From NCBI RefSeq assembly GCF_016650695.1, contig NZ_JAEKFH010000004.1:62001-126000 (forward strand): 64,000 nucleotides of DNA, in the 5' to 3' direction. This DNA is from Pseudomonas sp. TH41 (GTDB taxonomy: Bacteria; Pseudomonadota; Gammaproteobacteria; Pseudomonadales; Pseudomonadaceae). The notes beneath the pieces were generated by a model. It did no database searches. It was not told where the DNA came from and saw only the letters and a list, made by a program, of their open reading frames with translations. Shown one piece after another: positions 28,806 to 38,490 of the stretch; within the stretch, counting starts at the first letter, position 1; every line of letters starts with the position of its first letter. The translations under genes and the position numbers were made by a program.

Positions 28806-29957
28806 ATGCACGATATCGAATTGAGCGAAGAGCAAGTCATGATCCGCGACATGGCCCGGGACTTTGCCCGCGGCGAAATCGCGCCCCACGCGCAAGCCTG
28901 GGAAAAAGCCGGCTGGATTGATGATGGTCTGGTGGCGAAGATGGGCGAGCTCGGCCTGTTGGGCATGGTGGTGCCCGAAGAGTGGGGAGGCACCTATGTC
29001 GACTACGTCGCCTACGCCCTGGCGGTTGAAGAGATTTCCGCCGGAGACGGCGCCACAGGCGCGCTGATGAGCATCCACAACTCGGTGGGTTGCGGGCCGG
29101 TTCTGAACTACGGCACCGAAGCACAGAAACAAACCTGGCTGCCGGACTTGGCCAGCGGCCAGGCGATTGGCTGCTTCTGCCTGACCGAACCGCAAGCCGG
29201 CTCCGAAGCGCATAACCTGCGCACCCGCGCCGAACTGCGCGACGGCCAGTGGGTAATCAACGGCGCCAAGCAATTCGTCAGCAACGGCAAGCGGGCGAAG
29301 CTGGCGATCGTGTTTGCGGTGACGGACCCGGATCTGGGCAAGCGCGGCATCTCGGCATTCCTGGTGCCGACGGATACCGCGGGTTTCATCGTCGATCGCA
29401 CTGAACACAAGATGGGTATTCGCGCCTCTGATACCTGCGCGGTGACCCTGAGCAACTGCACGATTCCCGAAGCCAACCTGCTGGGTGAACGGGGCAAGGG
29501 CCTGGCGATTGCCCTGTCCAACCTTGAAGGCGGTCGCATCGGCATTGCCGCACAGGCGTTGGGCATTGCCCGGGCAGCCTTTGAAGCGGCACTGGCCTAC
29601 TCACGCGATCGTGTGCAGTTCGGCAAGGCGATCATCGAGCACCAAAGCGTCGCCAATATGCTGGCCGACATGCACACCCGCCTGAACGCGGCGCGGTTGC
29701 TGATCCTGCATGCCGCGCGGTTACGCAGTGCCGGTAAGCCGTGTTTGTCGGAGGCATCACAAGCCAAGCTGTTTGCCTCGGAGATGGCTGAGAAGGTCTG
29801 CTCATCGGCGCTGCAAATTCATGGCGGGTATGGGTATCTGGAAGACTATCCGGTGGAGCGGTATTACCGGGATGCGCGGATCACGCAGATTTATGAAGGC
29901 TCGAGCGAGATACAGCGAATGGTCATCGCCCGCGAGCTGAAAAACTATTTGGTGTGA
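28806..29957 (+). CDS. Acyl-CoA dehydrogenase, isobutyryl-CoA type likely
   Basis: 383 aa FAD enzyme of the ACAD family. It has the N-terminal helical domain, the FAD-binding [13 protein letters not shown] and [10 protein letters not shown] in the middle beta domain, and [20 protein letters not shown] near the end, followed by [13 protein letters not shown]. The catalytic Glu in this class lies in the YEGSSEIQ segment. The start lies 3 bp after the hydrolase-like gene, so the two form an operon. Valine catabolism, with isobutyryl-CoA as substrate, fits both genes. Confidence 0.88.
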   Translation: MHDIELSEEQVMIRDMARDFARGEIAPHAQAWEKAGWIDDGLVAKMGELGLLGMVVPEEWGGTYVDYVAYALAVEEISAGDGATGALMSIHNSVGCGPVLNYGTEAQKQTWLPDLASGQAIGCFCLTEPQAGSEAHNLRTRAELRDGQWVINGAKQFVSNGKRAKLAIVFAVTDPDLGKRGISAFLVPTDTAGFIVDRTEHKMGIRASDTCAVTLSNCTIPEANLLGERGKGLAIALSNLEGGRIGIAAQALGIARAAFEAALAYSRDRVQFGKAIIEHQSVANMLADMHTRLNAARLLILHAARLRSAGKPCLSEASQAKLFASEMAEKVCSSALQIHGGYGYLEDYPVERYYRDARITQIYEGSSEIQRMVIARELKNYLV

Positions 29958-29962
29958 TAGAT

Positions 29963-30096
29963 GGTAGGAGCGAGCTTGCTCCGGGCGGCGTTCCGACGAT
30001 GAATTCGAAGGCGGCGCATTTTTCCAGACAGTACGCGTCATCGTTTACGCCCATCGCGAGCAAGCTCGCTCCTACAGGAGCGGGCTTGTCCGCGAG
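29963..30096. repeat. Family A REP pair plus a third half-copy
   Basis: An inverted pair (left arm with the CTTGCTCCGGGC variant) followed directly by a further GGAGCGGGCTTGTCCGCGAG copy. It lies between two convergent genes and is a probable terminator. Confidence 0.85.
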
Positions 30097-30104
30097 AACC
30101 CGCA

Positions 30105-30878
30105 TTACTTGCCGACGAACTCCGCCTCACGCTTGGCAATAAACGCCGCCATCCCTTCCTTCTGATCCTGCGTCGCAAACGCCGCATGGAACACCCGGCG
30201 CTCAAAACGAACGCCTTCCGACAGGCTCACTTCAAAGGCACGGTTAACGCTTTCCTTGACCATCATCGCAATCGGCAATGATTTTTTGGCGATCAACGCT
30301 GCAACTTTCAGGGCTTCGTCCAGCAACTCATCCGCTGGCACGATCCGCGCGACAATCCCGCAACGCTCCGCTTCCACCGCATCAATCAAACGTCCGCTCA
30401 GGCACATTTCCATGGCCTTGGCCTTGCCCACGGCGCGGGTCAGGCGCTGGGTGCCGCCCATGCCCGGCAGCACGCCGAGGTTGATTTCCGGTTGGCCGAA
30501 TTTGGCGTTGTCACCGGCCAGGATGAAGTCGCACATCAGCGCCAGTTCACAGCCACCGCCCAAGGCAAAGCCGTTGACCGCTGCAATGATCGGCTTGCGG
30601 CGGTTGGCCACGCGATCGCTGTCGCTGAACAGGTCGTCAAGGTAGATCTGCGGATAGGTCAGCTCGGCCATTTCCTTGATGTCGGCGCCGGCGGCGAAGG
30701 CTTTTTTCGAGCCGGTCAGCACGATGCAGCCGATGTTCGAATCCGCTTCCAGGCCATCGAGGGCGTGGTTCAGCTCGCTGATGATTTGAGCGTTCAACGC
30801 GTTCAGGGCTTGCGGACGGTTGAGGGTAATCAGGCCCACGCGACCGTGGGTTTCCAACAAAATCGTTTCGTAATTCAT
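30105..30878 (-). CDS. Enoyl-CoA hydratase
   Basis: 257 aa crotonase of the short-chain hydratase type. The ATG at 30878 is 6 bases after GGAG; an upstream TTG in the same frame is less likely. [14 protein letters not shown] and [14 protein letters not shown] form the oxyanion hole. Catalytic glutamates are in FGQPEINLG and [12 protein letters not shown]. It is last in a minus-strand acyl-CoA set and should hydrate the enoyl-CoA made by the dehydrogenase at 31017. Confidence 0.9.
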   Translation of the reverse strand: MNYETILLETHGRVGLITLNRPQALNALNAQIISELNHALDGLEADSNIGCIVLTGSKKAFAAGADIKEMAELTYPQIYLDDLFSDSDRVANRRKPIIAAVNGFALGGGCELALMCDFILAGDNAKFGQPEINLGVLPGMGGTQRLTRAVGKAKAMEMCLSGRLIDAVEAERCGIVARIVPADELLDEALKVAALIAKKSLPIAMMVKESVNRAFEVSLSEGVRFERRVFHAAFATQDQKEGMAAFIAKREAEFVGK

Positions 30879-30908
30879 AAACAACTCCGATTTAGCATAA
30901 AGCTCGAT

Positions 30909-31008
30909 CCCTGTAGGAGCTGTCGAGTGAAACGAGGCTGCGATCCTTTGATCTTGCTCTTTAAAAACAACATCAAAAGATCGCAGCCTGCGACAGCTCC
31001 TACCAGGG
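30909..31008. repeat. Family B inverted repeat, expanded arm
   Basis: The left arm has a CTGTCGAGTGAAACGAGGC centre instead of CTGCCGCAGGC. The right arm has the simple CCTGCGACAGC form. Confidence 0.85.
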
Positions 31009-31016
31009 TTCCTGTT

Positions 31017-32144
31017 TTAGAGATTGCGCGAAATGACCATGCGCTGAATATCGCTGGTGCCTTCGTAGATCTGGCAGACCCGAACGTCGCGGTAGATCCG
31101 CTCCAGCGGGAAGTCGTTCAGGTAACCGTATCCGCCGAGGGTTTGCAACGCCGACGAGCAGACCTTTTCGGCCATTTCCGAGGCGAACAGTTTGGCCATC
31201 GACGCTTCGACCAGCGCCGGTTTGCCACTGTCCCTCAATGCCGCGGCGTAATGCACCATCTGCCGGGCCACGGCGATCTGCGTCGCCATGTCAGCCAGAC
31301 GAAACGCTACGGCCTGGTGTTCGATGATCGGCTTGCCGAAACTCTCGCGTTCACGGGCGTAATCGCGGGCCGCTTCAAACGCGGCACGGGCCATGCCCAC
31401 CGATTGCGAGGCGATGCCGACACGGCCGCCTTCAAGGTTGGCCAGGGCGATCCGGTAACCTTCACCCTCCTCGCCCAGCCGATTGGCCACCGGGACCTTC
31501 ACGTCCTCAAACAGAATCTGGCAGGTGTCGGACGCATGCTGGCCGAGCTTGTCTTCAACCCGTGCGACTTTGTAGCCTGGGGAATCGGTCGGCACGATCA
31601 GCGCCGTGATCCCACGTTTGCCGGCACTCGGGTCAGTGACCGCGAAGACGATCACCACCCCGGCGTTTTGCCCGGAGGTGATGAACTGTTTGCAGCCGTT
31701 GAGTACGTAATGATCGCCTTCCAGACGCGCGCGGGTCTTCAGGCCGCTGGCGTCGGAACCGGCCTGCGGCTCCGTCAGGGCAAAAGCGCCCAGCATCGCG
31801 CCGCTGGCCAGCGGCTTGAGGAAGCGTTCTTTCTGATCGTCGTTGCCGTACTTCAAGATCGGCACGCAACCCACCGAATTGTGCACGCTCATGATGGTCG
31901 AGCAGGCGCCGTCGCCGGCCGCGATCTCTTCCAGGGCCATGGCGTAGGCCAGATAACCCGTGTCGCAACCGCCCCACTGCTCCGGCACCAGCATGCCGAA
32001 GAAACCCAGGTCAGCCATCTCGCCGATGGCTTCCTTGGGAAAGCGATGCTCACGGTCCCACTCGGCGGCGAACGGTTTCAGCCGTTCCTGGGCAAACTGC
32101 CGGGCCGCGTCGCTGATCTGAAGTTGTTCGTCATTGGGAATCAT
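31017..32144 (-). CDS. Short/branched-chain acyl-CoA dehydrogenase
   Basis: 375 aa ACAD family enzyme with [12 protein letters not shown] (FAD and substrate contact), [11 protein letters not shown] and the C-terminal [20 protein letters not shown] then [13 protein letters not shown]. It differs from the 28806 dehydrogenase, so the window holds two substrate specificities. Gene order synthetase, SDR, thiolase, dehydrogenase, hydratase resembles P. putida fadDx-fadBx-fadAx and the P. aeruginosa PA2550-PA2555 region. 2-Methylbutyryl-CoA or a related short acyl-CoA is the likely substrate. Confidence 0.9.
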   Translation of the reverse strand: MIPNDEQLQISDAARQFAQERLKPFAAEWDREHRFPKEAIGEMADLGFFGMLVPEQWGGCDTGYLAYAMALEEIAAGDGACSTIMSVHNSVGCVPILKYGNDDQKERFLKPLASGAMLGAFALTEPQAGSDASGLKTRARLEGDHYVLNGCKQFITSGQNAGVVIVFAVTDPSAGKRGITALIVPTDSPGYKVARVEDKLGQHASDTCQILFEDVKVPVANRLGEEGEGYRIALANLEGGRVGIASQSVGMARAAFEAARDYARERESFGKPIIEHQAVAFRLADMATQIAVARQMVHYAAALRDSGKPALVEASMAKLFASEMAEKVCSSALQTLGGYGYLNDFPLERIYRDVRVCQIYEGTSDIQRMVISRNL

Positions 32145-32177
32145 GCCAAATCCTTAAAAATAAGATCGCCCTTCTAT

Positions 32178-32277
32178 TGTAGGAGCGAGCTTGCTCGCGA
32201 AGGGCGTGAGGGCACCGCGTTCATCCAGGCAGCCCCCGTCATCGTTAACGTCCATCGCGAGCAAGCTCGCTCCTACA
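32178..32277. repeat. Family A REP inverted pair
   Basis: Two standard inverted cores between the thiolase and dehydrogenase genes, both on the minus strand. It could attenuate expression within the predicted operon. Confidence 0.9.
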
Positions 32278-32292
32278 GGGACCGCGCGCTCT

Positions 32293-33486
32293 TTAGTACA
32301 GGCACTCGACAGCCATCGCCGTGGCTTCACCGCCGCCAATGCAGATCGCTGCAACGCCGCGTTTCAGGCCTTTCTGGCGCAGGGCCGAGAGCAATGTCAC
32401 GAGGATCCGCGCGCCGGACGCACCGATCGGGTGACCCAAAGCACAGGCGCCGCCGTGAACGTTGACCTTCTCGTGAGGGATTTCCAGTTTGGTCATGGTC
32501 ACCAGACTGACCACGGCGAAGGCTTCGTTGACTTCAAACAACTCGACCTCGTCCAGCGACCAGCCGGTTTTCTTCATCAGCTTTTTGATTGCGCCCACGG
32601 GCGCCACCGGAAACAGCCCCGGCGTGTCGGCAAACGCGGCGTGGCCGTGAATCACTGCCAGCGGTTTTAGACCGCGTTTTTCAGCTTCGGAGCGACGCAT
32701 CAGCACCAGTGCCGCCGCACCATCGGAGATCGAGCTCGAGTTCGCCGCGGTCACGGTGCCGCCGTCGCGGAACGCCGGTTTCAGCGAGGCGATTTTGTCG
32801 AGCTTGGCCTTGGGTGGCTGCTCGTCGTTGCTGATCAACACCTGCTCTTTGCCGACGGTCACGGTGAGCGGCACAATCTCGTCCTTGAAGCTGCCGTCCT
32901 TGATCGCTTGCTGGGCGCGGGTGGTCGAGGCGATGGCAAACGCGTCCTGGGCTTCGCGGGTAAAACCGTTGGTGTCAGCGCACTCTTCGGCAAAGGTGCC
33001 CATCAGGCGGCCCTTGTCGTAGGCGTCTTCGAGGCCGTCGAGGAACATGTGATCGAGCACACGACCGTGGCCCATGCGGTAGCCGCTGCGGGCGCGGTCC
33101 AGCAGGTACGGCGCGTTGGACATGCTTTCCATGCCGCCCGCCACGACTACGTCGGCGCTGCCAGCGACGAGCATGTCGTGGGCCAGAATGGTCGCTTCCA
33201 TGCCCGAACCGCACATCTTGTTCAGCGTGGTGCAACGGGTTGATTTATCGAGACCCGCGCCCAGTGCGGCCTGGCGCGCCGGGGCCTGGCCGAGGCCAGC
33301 GGACAACACGCAGCCAAACAGCACTTCTTCAACCGCGTCGGCGGCGACACCGGCGCGTTCAACGGCGGCTTTGATAGCTGCAGCGCCCAGTTGCGGCGCG
33401 GTGAGGCTTTTCAGTTCGCCCTGGAAACCGCCCATCGGGGTGCGGACAGCGCTGACGATAACAATGGGATCGTTGGCAATAGTCAT
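32293..33486 (-). CDS. Acetyl-CoA acetyltransferase (thiolase)
   Basis: 397 aa thiolase. The nucleophilic cysteine is in LNKMCGSGMEA at about residue 90. The late motifs are NVHGGACALGHPIGASGAR (His) and AICIGGGEATAMAV (second Cys replaced in spacing as CIGGG, normal for the family). It would cleave acetoacetyl-CoA or 2-methylacetoacetyl-CoA to acetyl-CoA plus acetyl- or propionyl-CoA. The SDR gene lies 12 bp upstream, so they are co-transcribed. Confidence 0.93.
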   Translation of the reverse strand: MTIANDPIVIVSAVRTPMGGFQGELKSLTAPQLGAAAIKAAVERAGVAADAVEEVLFGCVLSAGLGQAPARQAALGAGLDKSTRCTTLNKMCGSGMEATILAHDMLVAGSADVVVAGGMESMSNAPYLLDRARSGYRMGHGRVLDHMFLDGLEDAYDKGRLMGTFAEECADTNGFTREAQDAFAIASTTRAQQAIKDGSFKDEIVPLTVTVGKEQVLISNDEQPPKAKLDKIASLKPAFRDGGTVTAANSSSISDGAAALVLMRRSEAEKRGLKPLAVIHGHAAFADTPGLFPVAPVGAIKKLMKKTGWSLDEVELFEVNEAFAVVSLVTMTKLEIPHEKVNVHGGACALGHPIGASGARILVTLLSALRQKGLKRGVAAICIGGGEATAMAVECLY

Positions 33487-33498
33487 GATAAATCCTCC

Positions 33499-34263
33499 TT
33501 ATTTGGCGGCCATGCGCAAGGCGCCGTCGAGACGGATCACCTCGCCATTGAGCATGCTGTTTTCAATGATATGCCTGACCAGCGCGGCATACTCGTCCGG
33601 TTTGCCCAGACGCGGCGGAAATGGCACGCCGGCGGCCAGGGAGGCGCGAACTTCCGGGGTCATGCCGGCCATCATCGGGGTTTCGAAAATGCCCGGGGCA
33701 ATGGTCATCACGCGGATGCCGAAGCGCGCCAGTTCGCGGGCAGCGGGCAACGTCAGGCTGACGATCGCGCCTTTGGAAGCCGCGTAAGCGGCCTGGCCGA
33801 TCTGACCGTCATAGGCGGCGGCCGAGGCGGTGTTGATGATCACACCGCGCTCGCCGTCGGCGTCCGCATCCGTTTCGGCGATGGCCGCTGAAGCCAGGCG
33901 CAGCATGTTGAAGCTGCCGATCAGGTTGACGTTGATCACCTGGCTGAAACTGGCCAGCGCGTGGGGGCCGTTCTTGCCGAGGATCTTCTCGCCACGCACG
34001 ATACCGGCGCAGTTGACCAGGCCATTAAGGCCGCCGAAGGCTTTGACGGTCGCCTGCACGGCCGCTTCCGCCGCAGCTTCGTCGCTGATGTCCGCGACCA
34101 CGCTTTTCGCGCCGAGACGCTCTGCCTGTGCCGCAACGGCTTCAGCATTCATGTCCACCAGCATCACTTTGGCGCCAGCCGCGACCAGCATTTCAGCCGT
34201 GGCCGCACCGAGCCCGGAGGCACCGCCGGTGACGAGAAAAACCTTGTTTTCGATCTGCATCAT
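33499..34263 (-). CDS. SDR 3-hydroxyacyl-CoA dehydrogenase type II-like
   Basis: 254 aa classical short-chain dehydrogenase with TGGASGLG (NAD site, residues 12-19), NCAGIV, and the catalytic Ser-Tyr-Lys in [10 protein letters not shown] and YAASKGAI. It resembles HSD17B10/FadB2x enzymes that oxidise 2-methyl-3-hydroxybutyryl-CoA, consistent with isoleucine or short acyl-CoA degradation. Two adjacent Met codons could start translation; AAGGA lies upstream of both. Confidence 0.9.
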   Translation of the reverse strand: MMQIENKVFLVTGGASGLGAATAEMLVAAGAKVMLVDMNAEAVAAQAERLGAKSVVADISDEAAAEAAVQATVKAFGGLNGLVNCAGIVRGEKILGKNGPHALASFSQVINVNLIGSFNMLRLASAAIAETDADADGERGVIINTASAAAYDGQIGQAAYAASKGAIVSLTLPAARELARFGIRVMTIAPGIFETPMMAGMTPEVRASLAAGVPFPPRLGKPDEYAALVRHIIENSMLNGEVIRLDGALRMAAK

Positions 34264-34275
34264 TGTTTCCTTGAT

Positions 34276-35940
34276 TCAAGCTGAAACGTTCTTCGCGGCG
34301 GCCTCTTGAGCCTTGGCGATTTCCTGGTTGCGCAAGATAAAGCGCTGCAATTTGCCGCTTGGGGTTTTCGGCAACTCACTGACAAATTCGATTTCGCGGG
34401 GGTACGAGTGTGCGGCCAGACGTTTGCGCACGTGTTGGCGCAGCTCTTCGGCCAGTTCTGGCGTTGCGCGATACTGCGAACAAATCACGACGAAGGCTTT
34501 GACCAGTTCGGTACGCTCCGGATCGGGCTTGCCGACCACTGCCGCTTCGACCACGGCGGGGTGTTCGATCAAGGCACTTTCCACGTCGAACGGGCCGACG
34601 CGGTAGCCGGAGGTGGTAATCACATCATCGCTGCGGCCGACAAAACTGATGCTGCCGTCCGGATTCCACTCGACGGTGTCGCCGCTCAGGTAATAGTTGC
34701 CGACAAAGGCCTTGGTCGGCGCACCTTCGTAACCGCCGAACCAGCACATCGGCGACTGGGTGCGGTCGATGGCCAGAATGCCTGGTTGGCCGACGCCCAG
34801 CTCCTTGTACTCGTCGTCCAAGACCACGATGCGGTGGCCGGGCGAGGCAAAACCGGCGGAGCCCATGTGGATGGGATGTTCCAGACCGTGGTGATTACAC
34901 AGGACCATGCCCAGTTCGGTCTGGCCGTAGTGGTCGTGAATGACGACGCCAAGGTTATCGGCAAACCAGCGGATGACTTCCGGATTCAGTGGCTCGCCGG
35001 CGCTGCTGACGATGCGCAGTTTGCCTTTGATCGAACGGGAGAACTCGTCGCCCCCGGCGATCAGCAGACGGTAAGCCGTCGGTGAACCGGTGAGGTTGGT
35101 GATCCCGTATTTGTTGATCACCCGGCAGGTGCTCTCGAGGGAGAACGGGCCATCGTAAAAGGTGATTGGATGCCCCATCGACATCGGCCCGGTGACGCCG
35201 AAATAAATGCCATAGGCCCAGCCCGGATCGGCGACGTTCCAGAACGCGTCTTCAGGACGCAAGTCAACAGCGTCGCGGGTGTAGCTCTGGAACGCGACGA
35301 TGGCCTTGAGCGGCACCGACAGCGCTTTCGATGGCCCGGTGGTGCCCGAGGTGAACATCAGCAGGAACGGGTCTTCGCCCGTCAGCAGTACCGGTTCGCA
35401 CACCGAGGAATAATTGGCCAGTTCAGCCCAGAAACTGAAATCGCCCCGAACGATGCCTTGTCCTTTGGCGCCAGCGACGGTAACGATAGTCGGGCAGTCG
35501 GCGACTTCAGCGAGTTTCGAGCGGTTGACCGCGTCGGTCACCACCACTTTGGCGCCCGAGCAACTGAGGCGGTGCTCGATGGCTTTTGGGCCGAACGCCG
35601 TGAACAACGGCTGGTAAACCGCGCCGATGCGCCAAGTGGCGAAGACGGTGATCAATAATTCGATATTACGTGGCAGCAGGCCGGCGACTTTGTCGCCTTT
35701 CTTCACGCCCTGGGCCAAGAGGAAGTTGGCGAAACGCGTGGCTTTGTCTTGCAAATCGCTGAAGGTGTACGTCGCACTGGCGCCGTCGCGGCCTTCCCAG
35801 AACAACGCAATGCGCCCCGGCAAGGCATGCCGGTCACAACACTCGACGCAGGCGTTGAGGGCAGTCAAGTCGCCCGCGAGCGCGGCGTCGACGGTGTGCT
35901 GATAATTGAACTGTGATGTAGCAGACAAGTAATCGCGCAT
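34276..35940 (-). CDS. AMP-dependent acyl-CoA synthetase
   Basis: 554 aa ANL-superfamily ligase activating a short carboxylic acid with ATP and CoA. The P-loop is MFTSGTTGPSKALS. It also carries DHYGQTELGM, YYLSGDTVEWNPDG, the hinge GRSDDVITTSGYRVGP, and the catalytic lysine near the C-terminus in LPKTPSGKLQRF. The size and motifs fit the acetyl/propionyl/butyryl group of synthetases. It is first in the minus-strand set, so the operon supplies its own acyl-CoA. Confidence 0.92.
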   Translation of the reverse strand: MRDYLSATSQFNYQHTVDAALAGDLTALNACVECCDRHALPGRIALFWEGRDGASATYTFSDLQDKATRFANFLLAQGVKKGDKVAGLLPRNIELLITVFATWRIGAVYQPLFTAFGPKAIEHRLSCSGAKVVVTDAVNRSKLAEVADCPTIVTVAGAKGQGIVRGDFSFWAELANYSSVCEPVLLTGEDPFLLMFTSGTTGPSKALSVPLKAIVAFQSYTRDAVDLRPEDAFWNVADPGWAYGIYFGVTGPMSMGHPITFYDGPFSLESTCRVINKYGITNLTGSPTAYRLLIAGGDEFSRSIKGKLRIVSSAGEPLNPEVIRWFADNLGVVIHDHYGQTELGMVLCNHHGLEHPIHMGSAGFASPGHRIVVLDDEYKELGVGQPGILAIDRTQSPMCWFGGYEGAPTKAFVGNYYLSGDTVEWNPDGSISFVGRSDDVITTSGYRVGPFDVESALIEHPAVVEAAVVGKPDPERTELVKAFVVICSQYRATPELAEELRQHVRKRLAAHSYPREIEFVSELPKTPSGKLQRFILRNQEIAKAQEAAAKNVSA

Positions 35941-36002
35941 TGCCAGAATCCCTCTGTATTTTTATTAGGTTGGGGAACCGTAATTAACAGGGAAATACTC
36001 GC

Positions 36003-36014
36003 TCTACGCGTAGA
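36003..36014. promoter_or_regulatory. Palindromic site upstream of the acyl-CoA synthetase
   Basis: Perfect 12-base palindrome TCTACGCGTAGA, 63 bp upstream of the synthetase start, in the gap between it and the AraC-family gene. It is a possible regulator site; AraC sites are more often direct repeats, so the link is weak. Confidence 0.25.
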
Positions 36015-36093
36015 ACACGGCAATGGTCAAAGTTATCAAGTTGCTTGACTGGTTTGGCCAAGATTCAAGGGATGTGTCGCCTGGACAGACGCC

Positions 36094-36157
36094 TTCGCGA
36101 GCAAGCCCGCTCCCACAGGGGAATGCATTCCCCTGTGGGAGCGGGCTTGCTCGCGAA
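36094..36157. repeat. Family A REP pair forming a perfect 64-bp palindrome
   Basis: Arms of 28 bp carrying the GGAGCGGGCTTGCTCGCGAA core flank the palindromic centre AATGCATT, so all 64 bases are self-complementary. It lies after the AraC-family gene. Confidence 0.93.
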
Positions 36158-36187
36158 GAGGCCGGACGCATCAACACCGCGTCCGGA

Positions 36188-37243
36188 TCAGTCAGCTTCG
36201 TTGAGAATCAAACTACGGTAATGCCCCGGATTCGAGCCGGACCACTTGCGAAACGCCTTGTAGAACGAGCTGGCATCGGCAAAGCCCAGGCGGGTAGCGA
36301 TTTCGGCGAAGCTGATACTCGGTTCAGCCAGCCAAACAATGGCCAACTCCTTGCGCACACTGTCTTTGAGCGCTTGATACGTCTGCCCCTCTTCCGCCAG
36401 CCGACGGCGCAACGTCGACGCCGACATGCACAATTGCTGCGCCAGTGGCTCAGTCTCCGGCCAGCGTTCGGCGGGCAGTTGGCGCAGATCATGTTTGATC
36501 CGGCTGGCCAGGCTCTGCGGATCACGATACTTCACCAAAATGTTTGCCGGGGCATGCGCCAGAAACCGTTTGAGTTCCTCCGCGCTGCGCTTGATCGGCA
36601 CGTCCAGGCAATCGGCCGAGAAAATCATCCGCGTGCGCGGCCGGTCGAAACGCAGGTTCTCGGAGAACATCACTCGATAATCGTCGCAAAAATCCGGCTC
36701 TGAGCAACGTAGTTCGATGGCCAGGATCGGAATCCTCCGCCCCGCCAGCCAACAGGCGACGCCATGGACGATCATCCAGTACGTGAAATAGGTGAAGGCA
36801 CGACGCGGGGCCTGCTCGTCCTCCAGCAACACGATTTCGGCCAGGCTTTGCTGACGAACCAGTTGCGCGGGGATGTGTTCGAGCATCAACGACAGAAAGC
36901 TCAGGCCCGAGGTCAAACCCGCTGCCAGGCTCGGCTGGATCATCGAGCAGCGACACAGAAATTCCAGACTGCCAGATTTGAGCTTGCGCGGGTCCATGCC
37001 AAAAAATTCATCGTCGCCGCGCCGGGCCAGCAACCGCCACAGGCGCGCATAAGCAGTCGCCGGAACTCGCCCATCGGTAGTGTCCAACAGTGCCGGATTG
37101 ATGCCGACCTTGTTCAACACTTCGTCGGTGGCCTGTCCGGGGGCGCAGCTTTGCAACAGTGCTTCACGCACCAGTTGAACGGCGATGGTGTCTTTTTCTG
37201 ACATTGAGCGAGGTAAGCCCTGTTGTTTTTTGGGTGCCGGCAT
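36188..37243 (-). CDS. AraC-family regulator with arabinose-binding-type N-terminal domain
   Basis: 351 aa. The N-terminal 200 residues match the PF12625-type effector domain. The C-terminal AraC double HTH is at about 255-340 (EPLAQQLCMSASTLRRRLAE, then ISFAEIATRLGFADASSFYK and FRKWSGSNPGHYR). Two start codons are possible, at 37243 and at 37204 (MSEKDTIAVQ), and neither has a clear ribosome site. It lies upstream of the acyl-CoA catabolic set on the same strand, so it is the likely activator responding to a fatty-acid-like signal. Confidence 0.88.
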   Translation of the reverse strand: MPAPKKQQGLPRSMSEKDTIAVQLVREALLQSCAPGQATDEVLNKVGINPALLDTTDGRVPATAYARLWRLLARRGDDEFFGMDPRKLKSGSLEFLCRCSMIQPSLAAGLTSGLSFLSLMLEHIPAQLVRQQSLAEIVLLEDEQAPRRAFTYFTYWMIVHGVACWLAGRRIPILAIELRCSEPDFCDDYRVMFSENLRFDRPRTRMIFSADCLDVPIKRSAEELKRFLAHAPANILVKYRDPQSLASRIKHDLRQLPAERWPETEPLAQQLCMSASTLRRRLAEEGQTYQALKDSVRKELAIVWLAEPSISFAEIATRLGFADASSFYKAFRKWSGSNPGHYRSLILNEAD

Positions 37244-37273
37244 CTTACCGCAGCCATCAGCCTGGCGCAGATC

Positions 37274-37376
37274 CCTGTGGGAGCGAGCTTGCTCGCGATG
37301 GACGTGAACGATGACGCGTGCTGTCTGGAAGAATGCGCCGCCCTCGAGTTCATCGCGAGCAAGCTCGCTCCTACAG
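37274..37376. repeat. Family A REP inverted pair
   Basis: Standard inverted cores between the divergent AraC-family and efeU genes. Left outer bases are CCTGTGGG and right ones CTCCTACAG. Confidence 0.88.
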
Positions 37377-37440
37377 AGGGGACGGTGTGATGTGCAGGGT
37401 TGTTCAGGTTAGGTTCAGCTAATGTCAATCATCTGCGTTT

Positions 37441-37459
37441 GAGAATGCGTGTCATTATG
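37441..37459 (+). promoter_or_regulatory. Candidate Fur box upstream of efeU
   Basis: GAGAATGCGTGTCATTATG agrees with the 19-base Fur consensus GATAATGATAATCATTATC at 13 positions, including GA-AATG and TCATTAT. It lies about 40 bp before the efeU start, where iron-dependent repression by Fur would be expected for an iron importer. Confidence 0.5.
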
Positions 37460-37499
37460 TTACAAATTAGCATCCTCTCTACAGACGCCACGGTGCTGA

Positions 37500-38336
37500 A
37501 TGCTTGTTCCTTTTCTGATCATGCTGCGCGAAGGCATTGAAGCCGCGTTGATCGTTGGCATCATCGCCAGCTACCTCAAGCAGACCGGCCGTGGCCAGTG
37601 GATGCCCGCCGTGTGGATTGGCGTGTTCCTTGCCGTTGCCCTGGCCCTGCTGGTGGGCGGAGGCCTGGAACTGGTCAGTGCTGAATTCCCGCAGAAACAA
37701 CAGGAACTGTTCGAGGGTGTCGTCGGCCTGGTGGCGGTCGGCATTCTCAGTTCAATGGTGTTCTGGATGCGCAAGGTGGCGCGTTCGATCAAGCATTCGC
37801 TGCATGTTTCCCTCGATCACGCGCTGACCGGTTCCAGGCATCAGGTCACGGCGCTGATTGCCATGGTGTTTTTCGCCGTGGCCCGGGAAGGTCTGGAAAC
37901 GGTGTTCTTCTTGCTCGCGGTGTTCCAGCAAAGTGAAGGGCCGGCGGCACCGATCGGCGCCCTGCTCGGCCTGATCCTGGCGATCATCACCGGCTTCCTG
38001 ATCTACACCGGCAGCATGCGCCTGAACCTCGGCGCGTTCTTCCGTTGGACCGGGCTGTTCATCCTCGTAGTGGCCGCCGGCATTCTCGCCAACTCGGTGC
38101 AAGCGCTGCATGAAGCCGGGATCTGGAATCACCTGCAAACCGTGCTCTTCGACGTGAGCGCGACACTGCCGATGGATGGCCCGCTGGGCTCGGTGCTGGC
38201 CGGCATGTTCGGCTATCAGGACGCGCCGACCCTCAGCACCCTTGGCGCTTATTTGATTTATCTGGTGGTGGCGTTGGTGATGTTTTTTCTCCCGGCCCCG
38301 GCCCCCGCCAAACAATCTTCTTCCGTTTCCTTGTAG
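37500..38336 (+). CDS. efeU: EfeU ferrous iron permease
   Basis: 278 aa FTR1/OFeT-family inner-membrane permease with seven predicted helices. The two iron-path motifs REGIE (residues 10-14) and REGLE (129-133) are intact. It imports iron after oxidation of Fe2+ by the EfeO/EfeB partners. It is the first gene of the efe operon. Its TAG stop belongs to the repeat at 38332. Confidence 0.93.
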   Translation: MLVPFLIMLREGIEAALIVGIIASYLKQTGRGQWMPAVWIGVFLAVALALLVGGGLELVSAEFPQKQQELFEGVVGLVAVGILSSMVFWMRKVARSIKHSLHVSLDHALTGSRHQVTALIAMVFFAVAREGLETVFFLLAVFQQSEGPAAPIGALLGLILAIITGFLIYTGSMRLNLGAFFRWTGLFILVVAAGILANSVQALHEAGIWNHLQTVLFDVSATLPMDGPLGSVLAGMFGYQDAPTLSTLGAYLIYLVVALVMFFLPAPAPAKQSSSVSL

Positions 38337-38446
38337 GAGCGAGCTTGCTCCGGGCGGCGTTCCGACGATGGTCGTTAACGATGACGCTGCGAGCCTGACA
38401 CTCCGCGATGTACTCCGGTTTTTCGCGAGCGAGCTCGCTCCTACAG
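38332..38446. repeat. Family A REP inverted pair, diverged
   Basis: The left arm is the CTTGCTCCGGGC variant and the right arm GCGAGCGAGCTCGC. The left arm overlaps the end of efeU and provides its stop codon. Confidence 0.82.
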
Positions 38447-38490
38447 GGTTGCGATATTTCAGCAGTTATTTACAGCCAGTAAGGGCTCCC

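Noticed and set aside
30492..32465. Plus-strand 657-codon open frame over the hydratase and acyl-CoA dehydrogenase genes
   Set aside because: It spans two well-supported genes on the other strand and the gap between them, including a family B repeat; no domain is seen.
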